Positions 56,801-64,000 of a stretch of 64,000 nucleotides of DNA are shown here, piece after piece. The stretch is taken from the NCBI GenBank assembly GCA_002695005.1, contig NZNT01000026.1, positions 1-64,000 on the forward strand, in the 5' to 3' direction. A program made the position numbers and the translations under genes. Source of the DNA: Maritimibacter sp. Its GTDB lineage: Bacteria > Pseudomonadota > Alphaproteobacteria > Rhodobacterales > Rhodobacteraceae. The first letter of the stretch is position 1. Every line of letters starts with the position of its first letter. The notes beneath the pieces are model-generated. The model searched no databases and was not told where the DNA came from. It saw nothing but the letters and a program-made list of their open reading frames with translations.

Positions 56801-59800
56801 TGCCTTCCGGACCCATCAGACCTGCGAGGCGTTCATCCATCCCGTCTTCGAAGAGCTGGAGCGGCTGGGTCACGAGCACAGCGTCGAGTTTCGCCGTTTC
56901 GCCCCATTTCACCGCGCGCATCTGAATCGAAACCGGCCCCTCTTCGCCATCGGCGGACATGATCTGAACGCGTTCGAGGCCGGGATGCCCGGCGGTCACA
57001 CCATCTTGCAGAACGTCGAAGCCGGACATGGCGCCGATCTGGACGCGCGCGCCCTCGGGCACGCTTGTGATGACGGTATCAAGTGCGGCGGCAACCATCC
57101 GGTTGCGGCGGGCCATGTGCGGGCCGGTGTCGAGCGCCTGAACCGCTTCGCGCCCGAAAAGCACGTCCGGCGTCGGCGCGGCCGCATCGGCGGCCACGGC
57201 GGCGAGCACATCGTCCAACGCGCCCGGAAGCCGCAGGATCAGCGCGATGAGGCCGATGAGGTCGGGCCGTTCTTCGAGCAAAGCCTGCCCGATCAGGTCG
57301 GCATCCGGCAGATCGCAATCTTCCGCGATATGCCAATCGCCGAGTGCGGCGCCCTGGCTGGCGAGGTCGAGGCGCGCGAGGACGTCGATCAGACCCGCTT
57401 CCACCCCGTCCTCGGGGCGGCGCAGCTTATAGATACCATCCTTGTCCACGACTTTGCGGAACGCGCTCCACACAGCCTGTTGCGCGGCGGCGTCGAGCAG
57501 GAGCAGCGCGTCGTCTTCGGCAAGGTCGTCCGGCAGGACGTCGCCCAGTGCCGCCTCGAAAGTGGCCGCGGCAATCTCGCCCGGCTTGCCGAGGATGGGA
57601 TGCGCGTCGACGTGGAAGCCCTGACGGGCGAAGTCGATCTGCGGGACTATCTGGGTCGCGCGCAGGCGCAGCCCCTCGATCACCAGCGCGACCTCACCCG
57701 ACGGGCCGAAACCGGTCACGTCGGCGTGGATCGACTGGTCGCCCCAGCGGCGGATGTGCACCCGGCCCGAGACGAGCTCGACCCCCGGCGCATGAACCTG
57801 AAGCCGTCCGATCCGCACCGGCAAAAGCGCTTGGCGGGCATCGGCAAATTCGGTGTTCGACGCGGCAGCAAGAAGACCGTGCAGGAGGCAGTCCGCCTGA
57901 ACGGGGTCGAAGCCGTGAATCGCCGGGTCGGTCGCGATGGACAGACCCTCAGCGAGGATCACGTCCACGTCCTTGCCGCGCATGCGCGCATGTTTCAGGC
58001 CGCGGAAATTGGGGCCGTAGTAAAGACCGATGCGGTCGGCGTCGTCATAGAGCCAGCGGGCGAGGTCGTCGCCTGGCGCAATCTCGCCCGGTGCCACGTC
58101 TTCGGGCGCCGCCGGCGGCTTGGCATGCATGACGAACCGGGCGCGCATGTTTTCGCGGAACGGGTCTTTGGACAGGCGGGCGCGCGACAGGATTCGCAGC
58201 GTGCCGCTGTTCGCATCCGCTTCGGTCTGGATTTCGACGCCGGTTGACGTGGACAGCACGATCGGCGCGAAGAGGTCGAGGTCGTAGACTTCGACCGTCT
58301 GCCCTTTTGCTTCGACCGAGGCCGCCGCATAGGCCATTTCGGCGAAGGCCGTCGCGGGCAAAAGCACGCTGTCGCCGACCTTGTGATCGGCCAGCGCCGG
58401 GAAAAGGTTGTCGTCGAGGTCGCGACGCCACACGCCGGATTCGCCCGCAACGGGCGCGCCGAGAAGCGGGTGGTGGTCGCCGTCGGTGCCGAGGATCTTG
58501 CTCAGTTCCGGGCTGTTCGTGGCGCGCAGTTCCTCGTTCTGGAACGGGTAATGCGGCAGGTCGATCTTTGCGCCCGTCGTGGCGGCGAACGCGGTGTTGT
58601 CCTCGGTGCGGATGCCCGCAAGCACGGCCCTCAGCGCGCCGCGCGCGATCGGGTTCTCGCTGTCCGGGTCGCTCTTGGCCAGCGTGTGGGTCACGGCGCA
58701 ATGGCGTGCGTCATCGTCCAGCGAATCCGAGATGTAGTTGGGCAGCACAGGCTGCGCGCCGACCTCGAGGAAGGCCGAATAACCGGCTTCGCGCGCCGCT
58801 TCCACGGCGCTCTTGAAAAGCACGGTCTGGCGCAGATTGGCCCACCAGTATTCCGCGTCGAGCGCGGCGCCGTCGACGACCCCGCCCGTGGTCGTCGAGA
58901 ACATCGGCACCCGCGTCTCGGTCGGCGCCAGATCGGACAGCACGTCCAGCAGTTCCTGCTGCGACGGCTCGAGGATGGCCGAGTGGTACGGGTAGTTGAT
59001 GTCGAGGATCACGCAGGCCTGACGGTGCGTGCGCTTGGCCCAGCGCGCGAAATCCTTCAACGCGTCCTGCGGGCCGACCAGCGTGACGCTGCGCGGCGAG
59101 TTGATCGCGGCGATATCGAGGTCCGGAACCCCGAACTCGGTGATGAGGGCTGCGGCCTGTTCCGCGCTCGTCTGGAGCGCGGCCATGTTGCCTTGCCCCG
59201 CGAACTGGCGCTGTGTGCCGGAACGGCCGACGGTCAGTTGCACCGCCTGTTCGAGTGTGAGGGCACCTGCGGCCCATGCGGCCGAAACTTCGCCGCCCGA
59301 ATGCCCGATGACCGCCGCGGGGCGGATGCCCCGGCGGCCCAAAGCTTCGGTCTGAGCGATCTGATCGGCGATCACGAGGCCCTGGATGACCATGCAGTCG
59401 CCCCAATCCTGGGCGAGCGTGTCCGAATTCACCTTGTCGAGGATCGACCAGCCGGTGAGGTCGGTGAAAATCTCGTCAAATGCCTTGTAGGTCTCGCGGT
59501 ATGCCGCGTCGTGGCGCAGGGCCAGCCGGCTCATGCCGAGGTATTGGGAGCCGTTGCCGGAATAGGTGAAGACCGGCGCTTCGTCGCGCTGGCGCCCCTC
59601 GAACTCGACCACGCGCGGGTCTTTCTGGCCGCTCGCGAAGGCACGCAGAGCTTCGGCAGCGCTGCCGCCATCCTCGGCCAGAACACCGATGCGCTTGGGA
59701 AACAGCCCGCGATGGTGCCACGCTTGTTCGACGAGCCCGCCCGGCGCCAGCGCCGCGGGTGCCTCCACCCGGTCGGCATAGGACTTCGCGAGATCCTTGA

Positions 59801-61139
59801 GGGCCGCTTCGGAGAAAGCGGAGGTCACGAGGATACGGTCGGGGCTGGTTGCCCCGGCGGGTGCCGCTGTCTTGGCGGGCGTCACGCCTTCGAGGATGAC
59901 ATGCGCGTTTACGCCGCCGAAGCCGAAAGAACTGATCCCGGCGACGAGCGGGCCGTCACCCAGATCGACCGCTTCGCGGGCGAGCGTCAGCTTCTGCTCT
60001 TCGAAGTCGATATGCGGATTGAGATTGTCGGCATGGAGCGAGGGCGGAAGCCGCCGGTCCTCGAGCGCGATCAACGACTTGAGCATCCCCACAAGGCCCG
60101 ACGCGGGTTCCAGATGCCCGACGTTCGACTTGGCCGAACCGATGGGCAGCGCGGACTTGCGGTGCTTTGCGACGGCACGACCCAGCGCATGCGCCTCGAT
60201 CGGGTCGCCGACCAGCGTGCCGGTGCCATGTGCTTCGACGAAGGACAGATCGTCCGGGGAAAGGCTCTGGCGGTCGTAAAGGCGCGCAAGCAGTTCGTAC
60301 TGCCCCTCTTCCGCCGGGAGCGCCACGTTCATCGTGTAGCCGTCGGCGTTGGTCTCGGAATCGACAAGGCGGGCCTTGGCGGTCGCGGGCATGTCCGATG
60401 AGTTCTTGAGCACGAGCGCCACACAGCCCTCGGCGCGGACGTACCCGTCGGCCTTGTCCGAGAAGGACTGGCACAGACCCGTGGGCGACAGCATCCGCGC
60501 GGCGGAGAAGCCAAGAAAGCTCGACGGTGTGAGCAGGATGTTCACACCGGCCACGATGGCCGTGTCGATATCGCCGGCGGCAAGCGCCTGACGCGCCTGA
60601 TCCATCGCGACGAGCGAGGAGGAACAAGCGGTATCCACCACGAAGGACGGACCGCGGAAGTCGAAGCCGTGCGAAATGCGGTTCGCCACGAGCGACAGGG
60701 TGTTACCCGTCATCATGTAGCTGTCCACGAGCGACGGATCGCGCCCGAGGATCGAGCCGTGGTCCATGCTGGAGGCGCCGACATAGACGCCAACGCGCTG
60801 CCCTTCGAGGTCGGCCGGATCGATGCGCGCGTCTTCCAATGCCTCCCAGACGACCTGAAGCAACAGGCGCTGCTGCGGGTCCATCTGGATCGCTTCGCGC
60901 GGCGAGAATTTGAAAACGGAAAGGTCAAAGCCCCAGATGTCGTCGAGGACACCGGCGCGGAACGTGTAGGACTTACCCGCCACGCCCTGCTTGGGATTCA
61001 TGAAAAGGCTGTGCGCCCAGCGGTCTTGCGGAACCTCGGTCACAGCACACCGGCCGTCGCGCAGCAAACTGCGAAACGCGGAAACGCTAGACGCCCCCGG
61101 CAAGCGACACGCCTGTCCAATTACATAAGTGGCATCCAT
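53856..61139 (-). CDS. Single-module reducing type I polyketide synthase (RkpA-like)
   Basis: 2427 residues. KS, 1-417: Cys172 in DTACSSS, His304, His342. AT, about 520-815: Ser614 in IGHSGGE, and NYPYHS with His719. DH, about 885-1160: His919 in DHKVGDSVLLP with Asp replacing the usual Gly, and Asp1083. A segment of about 540 residues (1160-1700) has no recognised catalytic motif. ER, about 1700-2018: NADPH motif HGGAGGVGL at 1838-1846. KR, about 2030-2270: GGLGGMG, S2167, Y2180, N2184. ACP, about 2310-2390: phosphopantetheine Ser2345 in GMDSL. There is no thioesterase. A full reductive loop implies an iterative enzyme making a saturated fatty-acyl chain. The architecture and the neighbouring AOS, SDR and KpsS-like genes match rhizobial RkpA. 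Confidence 0.93.
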   Translation of the reverse strand: MDATYVIGQACRLPGASSVSAFRSLLRDGRCAVTEVPQDRWAHSLFMNPKQGVAGKSYTFRAGVLDDIWGFDLSVFKFSPREAIQMDPQQRLLLQVVWEALEDARIDPADLEGQRVGVYVGASSMDHGSILGRDPSLVDSYMMTGNTLSLVANRISHGFDFRGPSFVVDTACSSSLVAMDQARQALAAGDIDTAIVAGVNILLTPSSFLGFSAARMLSPTGLCQSFSDKADGYVRAEGCVALVLKNSSDMPATAKARLVDSETNADGYTMNVALPAEEGQYELLARLYDRQSLSPDDLSFVEAHGTGTLVGDPIEAHALGRAVAKHRKSALPIGSAKSNVGHLEPASGLVGMLKSLIALEDRRLPPSLHADNLNPHIDFEEQKLTLAREAVDLGDGPLVAGISSFGFGGVNAHVILEGVTPAKTAAPAGATSPDRILVTSAFSEAALKDLAKSYADRVEAPAALAPGGLVEQAWHHRGLFPKRIGVLAEDGGSAAEALRAFASGQKDPRVVEFEGRQRDEAPVFTYSGNGSQYLGMSRLALRHDAAYRETYKAFDEIFTDLTGWSILDKVNSDTLAQDWGDCMVIQGLVIADQIAQTEALGRRGIRPAAVIGHSGGEVSAAWAAGALTLEQAVQLTVGRSGTQRQFAGQGNMAALQTSAEQAAALITEFGVPDLDIAAINSPRSVTLVGPQDALKDFARWAKRTHRQACVILDINYPYHSAILEPSQQELLDVLSDLAPTETRVPMFSTTTGGVVDGAALDAEYWWANLRQTVLFKSAVEAAREAGYSAFLEVGAQPVLPNYISDSLDDDARHCAVTHTLAKSDPDSENPIARGALRAVLAGIRTEDNTAFAATTGAKIDLPHYPFQNEELRATNSPELSKILGTDGDHHPLLGAPVAGESGVWRRDLDDNLFPALADHKVGDSVLLPATAFAEMAYAAASVEAKGQTVEVYDLDLFAPIVLSTSTGVEIQTEADANSGTLRILSRARLSKDPFRENMRARFVMHAKPPAAPEDVAPGEIAPGDDLARWLYDDADRIGLYYGPNFRGLKHARMRGKDVDVILAEGLSIATDPAIHGFDPVQADCLLHGLLAAASNTEFADARQALLPVRIGRLQVHAPGVELVSGRVHIRRWGDQSIHADVTGFGPSGEVALVIEGLRLRATQIVPQIDFARQGFHVDAHPILGKPGEIAAATFEAALGDVLPDDLAEDDALLLLDAAAQQAVWSAFRKVVDKDGIYKLRRPEDGVEAGLIDVLARLDLASQGAALGDWHIAEDCDLPDADLIGQALLEERPDLIGLIALILRLPGALDDVLAAVAADAAAPTPDVLFGREAVQALDTGPHMARRNRMVAAALDTVITSVPEGARVQIGAMSGFDVLQDGVTAGHPGLERVQIMSADGEEGPVSIQMRAVKWGETAKLDAVLVTQPLQLFEDGMDERLAGLMGPEGNLVVVVPAMSAFQRAVRLGGSNLARSADQDRLLKHLDELGFTAVLTHDLPDGAGGGSLVIARLKDGQGAEDSATAPDELGLETEPLWTKTVTHMYGAVETRDGELTVLVPDATAAPYVLIGAPGADEDTLGKRVLQTRDVVAEAVSHGRGLIAVLPKGAQYAGGPVADPVQHAIWAMLRTAANENPGLAIRAIDPDALGVAGPASLAALLGRIEAEAPRETEIVLGATGVLGLRVETGLPVDPAANAARDDSMGTRLTKSVTGRLDALNWESVERGDIADDEVEVEIAATGLNYRDVMWSMGLLPEEALETGFAGPTLGLECAGRVARVGAGVTTFKVGDPVVAFGPSCFSSHLVSKEHWVAKLPDGVSLSQAATLPVAYFTAYYSLVTLGNLQPEETVLIHGGAGGVGLAAIAIARDIGARIIATAGSPVKQQLLRSMGVEHVVSSRESGFAQAVRDITDGQGVDMVLNSLAGQAMEQSLALLRPYGRFLELGKQDYYTNTGIGLRPLKNNIAYHGIDVDSLLADRPDIASREFRRVMEGIGEGRYAPLPYTEFAGEDVIEAFRFMQRSGHIGKIVVRPNDAAVDWEPLFKPKQGGWFVLAGGLGGMGLETAKWLVRGEATHIALLGRRTKLDAETQEVVDKLEASLEGLKVMSCDITDMDSLNATLDELRKSAPIHGVFHTAMVLEDRAMAEIDQAQLDKVLPVKTKGLANLDTATRADNLQCFVAYTSLANLIGNHGQAAYVAANAFQEAVIEARAAEGQHAQAMGWGAITDVGYLRRDEQKRNMLLQMSGNVKFSADQALRAQELALTQHLRGHAVTVTPMGWGPSIGTLGNLRRPTFSLLRRMGESGGASQSLGTLRADLEKLPFDKAVKRATAYLKTEIAAILRVPENTLSPTRPLAEYGMDSLMGVELTLAAQKVLGDDLPVPSLGDDLSITKIAGIFVTHIQSGAGAEDDDTAAAVKTLTSPHMGQARSAAAE

Positions 61140-61385
61140 CGGCCGAACTTTCTGGCCCCTATCTTATTCCGATCCGGTTCGGATTCGTCTGCTGCGATAT
61201 GAGTGGCATCTGATATCCCGGCTTAATGAAGATATCCACACAATCTGCCAAGACCCAGATCTCGTTTTGACGAACTCTTTCCGGCTGTCTATCAAACTCA
61301 GCGTGTTTCGCCCAGTCATGTCAACCAGATATGATGCACGGGCGCATCACTCGGCGGGTAACCCCGCGCAGTCATTGGGATCGGC
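61140..61385. promoter_or_regulatory. Divergent control region between PKS and kpsM operons
   Basis: 246 bases, clearly more AT-rich than the flanking genes. It must contain the promoters for the minus-strand PKS-AOS-GT block and for the plus-strand kpsM-kpsT-kpsE block. I see GATATC-type repeats (TGATATC near 61211, AGATATC near 61230) and a small dyad ATCCG-GTT-CGGAT near 61172, but no confident promoter consensus. Confidence 0.45.
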
Positions 61386-62150
61386 ATGAAAGCTCTACGA
61401 ATACATATCCGCGTGATTCTCGCGCTGGTGCTGCGGGAGTCCCGCGTGCGCCACGGGCGGTCCCGGGCGGGATACACCTGGGCCATCGTCGAACCGGTGC
61501 TCCAGATCACAATTCTCACGCTTTTGTTCAGGGAGTTCCGGGGAGGCACCGGCGGCGGGACCGAATTCGCGATCTTCTTCGCAACCGGCGTGCTGTCGTT
61601 CAACATGTTCAAGAACACGGCGGGCTACGTCATGCACGCCTTCGAGCAGAACCGGCCATTGTTCAATTATCCAATGGTCAAACCGGTCGATTCCGTTCTC
61701 GCCCGGGTCCTTCTGGATGTCGCGACGAACCTTCTCATCATGTTCATCGTGATTTCGTTCCAGGTCTTCGTGCTGGGCGCGCCGGGGCCGAAACACGTCC
61801 CGCTCATGGCCCTGCCGCTTTTTCTGCTCGCGTCGATGGCGCTCGGGGCGGGGCTTTCACTGGCCGTCATCCGCCGCTTCCTTCCCTCGATCCTGAACTT
61901 CTATCACATCATCATGGGACCGGCGTTCTTCGTCTCCTGCATCTTCTATTCGATGTCGAGCATCCCGACGCGGTATCGCGAACTTCTCGCCTGGAACCCG
62001 TTGGTGCATGGAATCGAGGGGTTTCGCATCGGCTACTTCGCGGAGTATTCCGCCCCTGACGTCGACCTGTTTTACCTGTTCACATGGGTTGCCGTGCTCA
62101 ATTGCTTCGGCTTCGTGGGCGAGAAACTGACAAGGTTCCGGCAACAATGA
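61386..62150 (+). CDS. kpsM: Capsule polysaccharide ABC exporter permease
   Basis: 254 residues of the ABC-2 permease family. RESRVRHGRSRAGYTWAIVEPVLQITILTLLF is the KpsM/CtrC/BexB N terminus. Six hydrophobic segments follow, with GVLSFNMFKNTAGYVMHAFEQNRPLFNYPMVKPVDSVLAR in the first half and the re-entrant-like YSMSSIPTRYRELLAWNPLVHGIEGFRIGYF near the end. It forms the inner-membrane channel for completed polysaccharide. It overlaps kpsT by ATGA. Confidence 0.93.
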   Translation: MKALRIHIRVILALVLRESRVRHGRSRAGYTWAIVEPVLQITILTLLFREFRGGTGGGTEFAIFFATGVLSFNMFKNTAGYVMHAFEQNRPLFNYPMVKPVDSVLARVLLDVATNLLIMFIVISFQVFVLGAPGPKHVPLMALPLFLLASMALGAGLSLAVIRRFLPSILNFYHIIMGPAFFVSCIFYSMSSIPTRYRELLAWNPLVHGIEGFRIGYFAEYSAPDVDLFYLFTWVAVLNCFGFVGEKLTRFRQQ

Positions 62151-62800
62151 TCGAGCTTCAGAACGTCTCAAAGACCTACCCCCTTCGAAAGGGCCGGCGC
62201 ATCATCCTGAACGGTGCGACCATCACGCTGCCGTGGAAGAACATCGGCATCCTCGGGCGCAACGGTGCGGGCAAGTCCACGCTCCTGCGCATGATCGCGG
62301 GCATCGAAGAGCCTGATGGCGGGATCATCCGGCGCTCCAAGACCGTATCCTGGCCGTTGGGCTTTCGCGGCAGTTTTCATCGTGACCTGTCGGGACTTGA
62401 AAACGTGCGGTTCGTCGCCCGAGTCTATGGGCAGAACACCGAGGAAATGATCGAGAAGGTCCGGGACTTCGCCGAGCTGGGCCAGTTTTATTACGAGCCG
62501 TTGAAGTCCTATTCCTCAGGCATGGGCGCGCGGCTCGCTTTCGGCGTGTCTATGGCCGTCAACTTCGAGGTCTATCTCGTGGACGAGATCATGGCGGTGG
62601 GCGATGCCCGGTTCAAAGCCAAGTCGAAACAAGCCTTCATGGAGCGCCTGCCCCACTCCCGGATCGTCATGGTGTCTCACGCGATGAACAACCTTCGCGA
62701 GTACTGCGACACCGGACTCGTTGTTCACGAGGGAAAAATGACCTACTATGAAGACCTTGAAGAGGCGATTCAGGTTTACAACAAGCTCAATGAAGAATGA
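62147..62800 (+). CDS. kpsT: Capsule polysaccharide ABC exporter ATP-binding protein
   Basis: 217 residues. MIELQNVSKTYPLRKGRRIILNGATITLP leads to Walker A GRNGAGKSTLLRMIAG, then signature SYSSGMGARLAFGVSMA, Walker B VYLVDEIMAVGD and switch His in VMVSHAMNN. The length and the WPLGFRGSFHRDLSGLENVRFVARVYG segment are typical of KpsT/CtrD. It energises KpsM. The ATG at 62147 overlaps the kpsM stop. Confidence 0.94.
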   Translation: MIELQNVSKTYPLRKGRRIILNGATITLPWKNIGILGRNGAGKSTLLRMIAGIEEPDGGIIRRSKTVSWPLGFRGSFHRDLSGLENVRFVARVYGQNTEEMIEKVRDFAELGQFYYEPLKSYSSGMGARLAFGVSMAVNFEVYLVDEIMAVGDARFKAKSKQAFMERLPHSRIVMVSHAMNNLREYCDTGLVVHEGKMTYYEDLEEAIQVYNKLNEE

Positions 62801-62877
62801 GCGCACGGACCGCGCAGTGGTTGCGGCAACACCCCAACATGCTTAGATAAAAGCGGTTTCGAACAAGGACCAAGGTC

Positions 62878-64000
62878 ATGGCGGCTGACGGCCAGACGCA
62901 AAAGCGCGTAGAAGAAAACAAACCTGCGGAGGAGAAAAAGCCTGCTCCGCAGCAGAAACTTCACGTCATCAACGCCAACGAGGCCAACAAGCGGACGATG
63001 AAGGCGCAGCGGCGTCGGCGCGTTTTCGCTTGGGCCAGTTTCGTGATGTGCGTGATCATCCCGGCCGCGCTCGCCGCCGTCTACTGGTTCCATTTCGCCG
63101 CCGATCGGTATGCGGTCGAGACCAAGTTCGCCGTACGCTCCCCGTCGAGTTCGATGCCCTCGGGCGACCTTCTGAGCATGATGACGACGATGTCGTCCGC
63201 CGGATCTACGATGAGCGACAGCTACATGCTCGTCGATTTCATCGAGAGCCGTGACCTGATCGACCGGCTCAACGACAAGGTCGATCTGCGCGAAATCTAT
63301 CAGACCGACAAAGCCGATTTCCTGACCCGCCTGCCCGACGACGTGACCGTCGAAGAGTTGCAGGACTACATGGGGCGCTGGATTTCGGTCTATTTCGATA
63401 CGGCCTCGCAGATCCTGACACTTGAAGTGCAGGCGTTCGAGCCCGAAAGTGCGCGTCAAGTGTCCGAGGCGATTCTGGAGGTGGCCGACGACCTCGTTAA
63501 CGAGGTGTCCGAGCAAGCCAGGTTCGACTCGATGGCCAGCGCCGAACGGGAAGTCGCCAGGATCGAAGAACAGCTTCAGGAACACCGCCGTGCCCTCGTC
63601 GCTTTCCGTGACGAGCGTCAGGACGTCGATCCCGAGGCCTCGGCCGGGGCCCAGATCGAATTGCTCGGGCAGTTGGAAGGCGACCTCGCGGCAGCGCGGA
63701 CGCGCCTCAATTCGCTGCTGAATTACCTGAGCGACGACGCGCCCACGGTTCGGGTGCTGCGCAACGAAATCCAGTCGATGGAACGCCAGTTGGAAGAGCA
63801 GCGCGAGCGGCTCGGGACCGGTAGCTCCTCGAACGTGACGACGGACCCGGACGCGGTCGGCGAGGATGGGACGCAGAACCTCACGCTGTCCGAGCGCCTC
63901 GGCATGTACGAAGGGCTGTCGGTGGACCTCGAGTTCCTTCAACAGGCTTATGTGACCTCACTCGCCGCGCGCGAGGCCGCCCGGCTGGAAGCGGACCGTC
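62878..64000 (+). CDS. kpsE: Capsule export inner-membrane protein KpsE/CtrB-like (3' end outside window)
   Basis: 374 codons are visible and the frame is still open at the window end. A basic, Glu/Lys-rich cytoplasmic N terminus (about 1-45) precedes a transmembrane helix (about 50-72, VFAWASFVMCVIIPAALAAVYWFHF). Then comes DRYAVETKFAVRSP, the start of the periplasmic PCP-type domain, and a long coiled coil (about 215-320, rich in E, Q, R and L). SSMPSGDLLSMMTTMSSAGSTMSDSYMLVDFIESRDLIDRL is typical of KpsE/BexC/CtrB. It bridges KpsM to the outer-membrane channel. The C-terminal helix is not in the window. Confidence 0.9.
   Translation, partial: MAADGQTQKRVEENKPAEEKKPAPQQKLHVINANEANKRTMKAQRRRRVFAWASFVMCVIIPAALAAVYWFHFAADRYAVETKFAVRSPSSSMPSGDLLSMMTTMSSAGSTMSDSYMLVDFIESRDLIDRLNDKVDLREIYQTDKADFLTRLPDDVTVEELQDYMGRWISVYFDTASQILTLEVQAFEPESARQVSEAILEVADDLVNEVSEQARFDSMASAEREVARIEEQLQEHRRALVAFRDERQDVDPEASAGAQIELLGQLEGDLAAARTRLNSLLNYLSDDAPTVRVLRNEIQSMERQLEEQRERLGTGSSSNVTTDPDAVGEDGTQNLTLSERLGMYEGLSVDLEFLQQAYVTSLAAREAARLEADR

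Noticed and set aside
50551-60401. Plus-strand open frames of 527-672 codons opposite the glycosyltransferase, AOS and PKS genes
   Set aside because: All lie antisense to proteins with full sets of catalytic motifs; no homology or translation signals.
61165-61260. GATATC-type repeats as operators in the PKS/kpsM divergent region
   Set aside because: Copies are short, unevenly spaced and imperfect; no regulator is encoded nearby. Kept only as a remark in the feature.
62776-63942. 388-codon minus-strand open frame at the right end
   Set aside because: The plus strand encodes a KpsE-like protein from 62878, with a membrane helix and coiled coil, in line with kpsM and kpsT. The minus frame is its shadow.

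Overview
The window looks like a chromosomal segment of a marine Rhodobacteraceae (Roseobacter group) alphaproteobacterium. GC is high, codon use is strongly GC3-biased, and many genes overlap by ATGA or TGATG. Several arrangements are familiar from this family: hom-glpX-recJ, DUF3572 next to pleD, a short Hint-domain protein, DUF983, and a protocatechuate 4,5-cleavage cluster. I see no prophage, insertion sequence or CRISPR array. The window ends inside a capsule export gene.

Layout. 0.1-5.4 kb: homoserine dehydrogenase, class II fructose bisphosphatase, a cysteine hydrolase, RecJ and a small P-loop kinase, followed by tRNA-Glu(UUC). 5.9-8.5 kb: a DUF4386 membrane protein and an NmrA-like oxidoreductase under an AraC regulator. 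9.0-15.9 kb: a ribose-type sugar ABC transporter with a Gfo/Idh/MocA dehydrogenase, a TIM-barrel sugar isomerase and a LacI regulator that has a tandem candidate operator upstream. 16.1-17.8 kb: an H-NOX-like protein paired with an HNOBA-GGDEF cyclase. 17.9-20.4 kb: a HAD phosphatase, DUF3572 and a PleD-like cyclase. 20.4-22.6 kb: an ECF sigma factor, a probable membrane anti-sigma factor, a CpxP-like periplasmic protein and a secreted four-EF-hand protein. 22.8-30.9 kb: DUF983, Nudix, an unknown protein, Hint, a sulfotransferase, an acyl-CoA ligase, then a radical SAM/UdgX DNA-repair pair.

31.0-40.6 kb holds what appears to be a complete protocatechuate/gallate meta-cleavage pathway. It has two separate ligAB dioxygenase pairs, ligC, ligI, a 4-oxalomesaconate tautomerase, a GalB-type hydratase, a CHA aldolase and a LysR regulator with two helix-turn-helix domains. 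Together these would convert protocatechuate to pyruvate and oxaloacetate. 40.8-47.4 kb: glycerate 2-kinase and a BMP-type (nucleoside) ABC transporter.

47.6-64.0 kb is the most interesting part: a capsule locus. It contains a KpsS/RkpJ-like protein, a GlfT2-like galactofuranosyltransferase, a methyltransferase, KpsM, KpsT and the start of KpsE. These surround a single-module reducing polyketide synthase of 2427 residues (KS-AT-DH-ER-KR-ACP, with no thioesterase), an alpha-oxoamine synthase overlapping its 3' end, and a short-chain dehydrogenase. The set corresponds to rhizobial rkpA/rkpG/rkpH/rkpJ. I infer that it makes a sphingoid-like amino-lipid, possibly the membrane anchor of the exported polysaccharide.

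All calls were made by reading sequence and recognising motifs. No database search was run.
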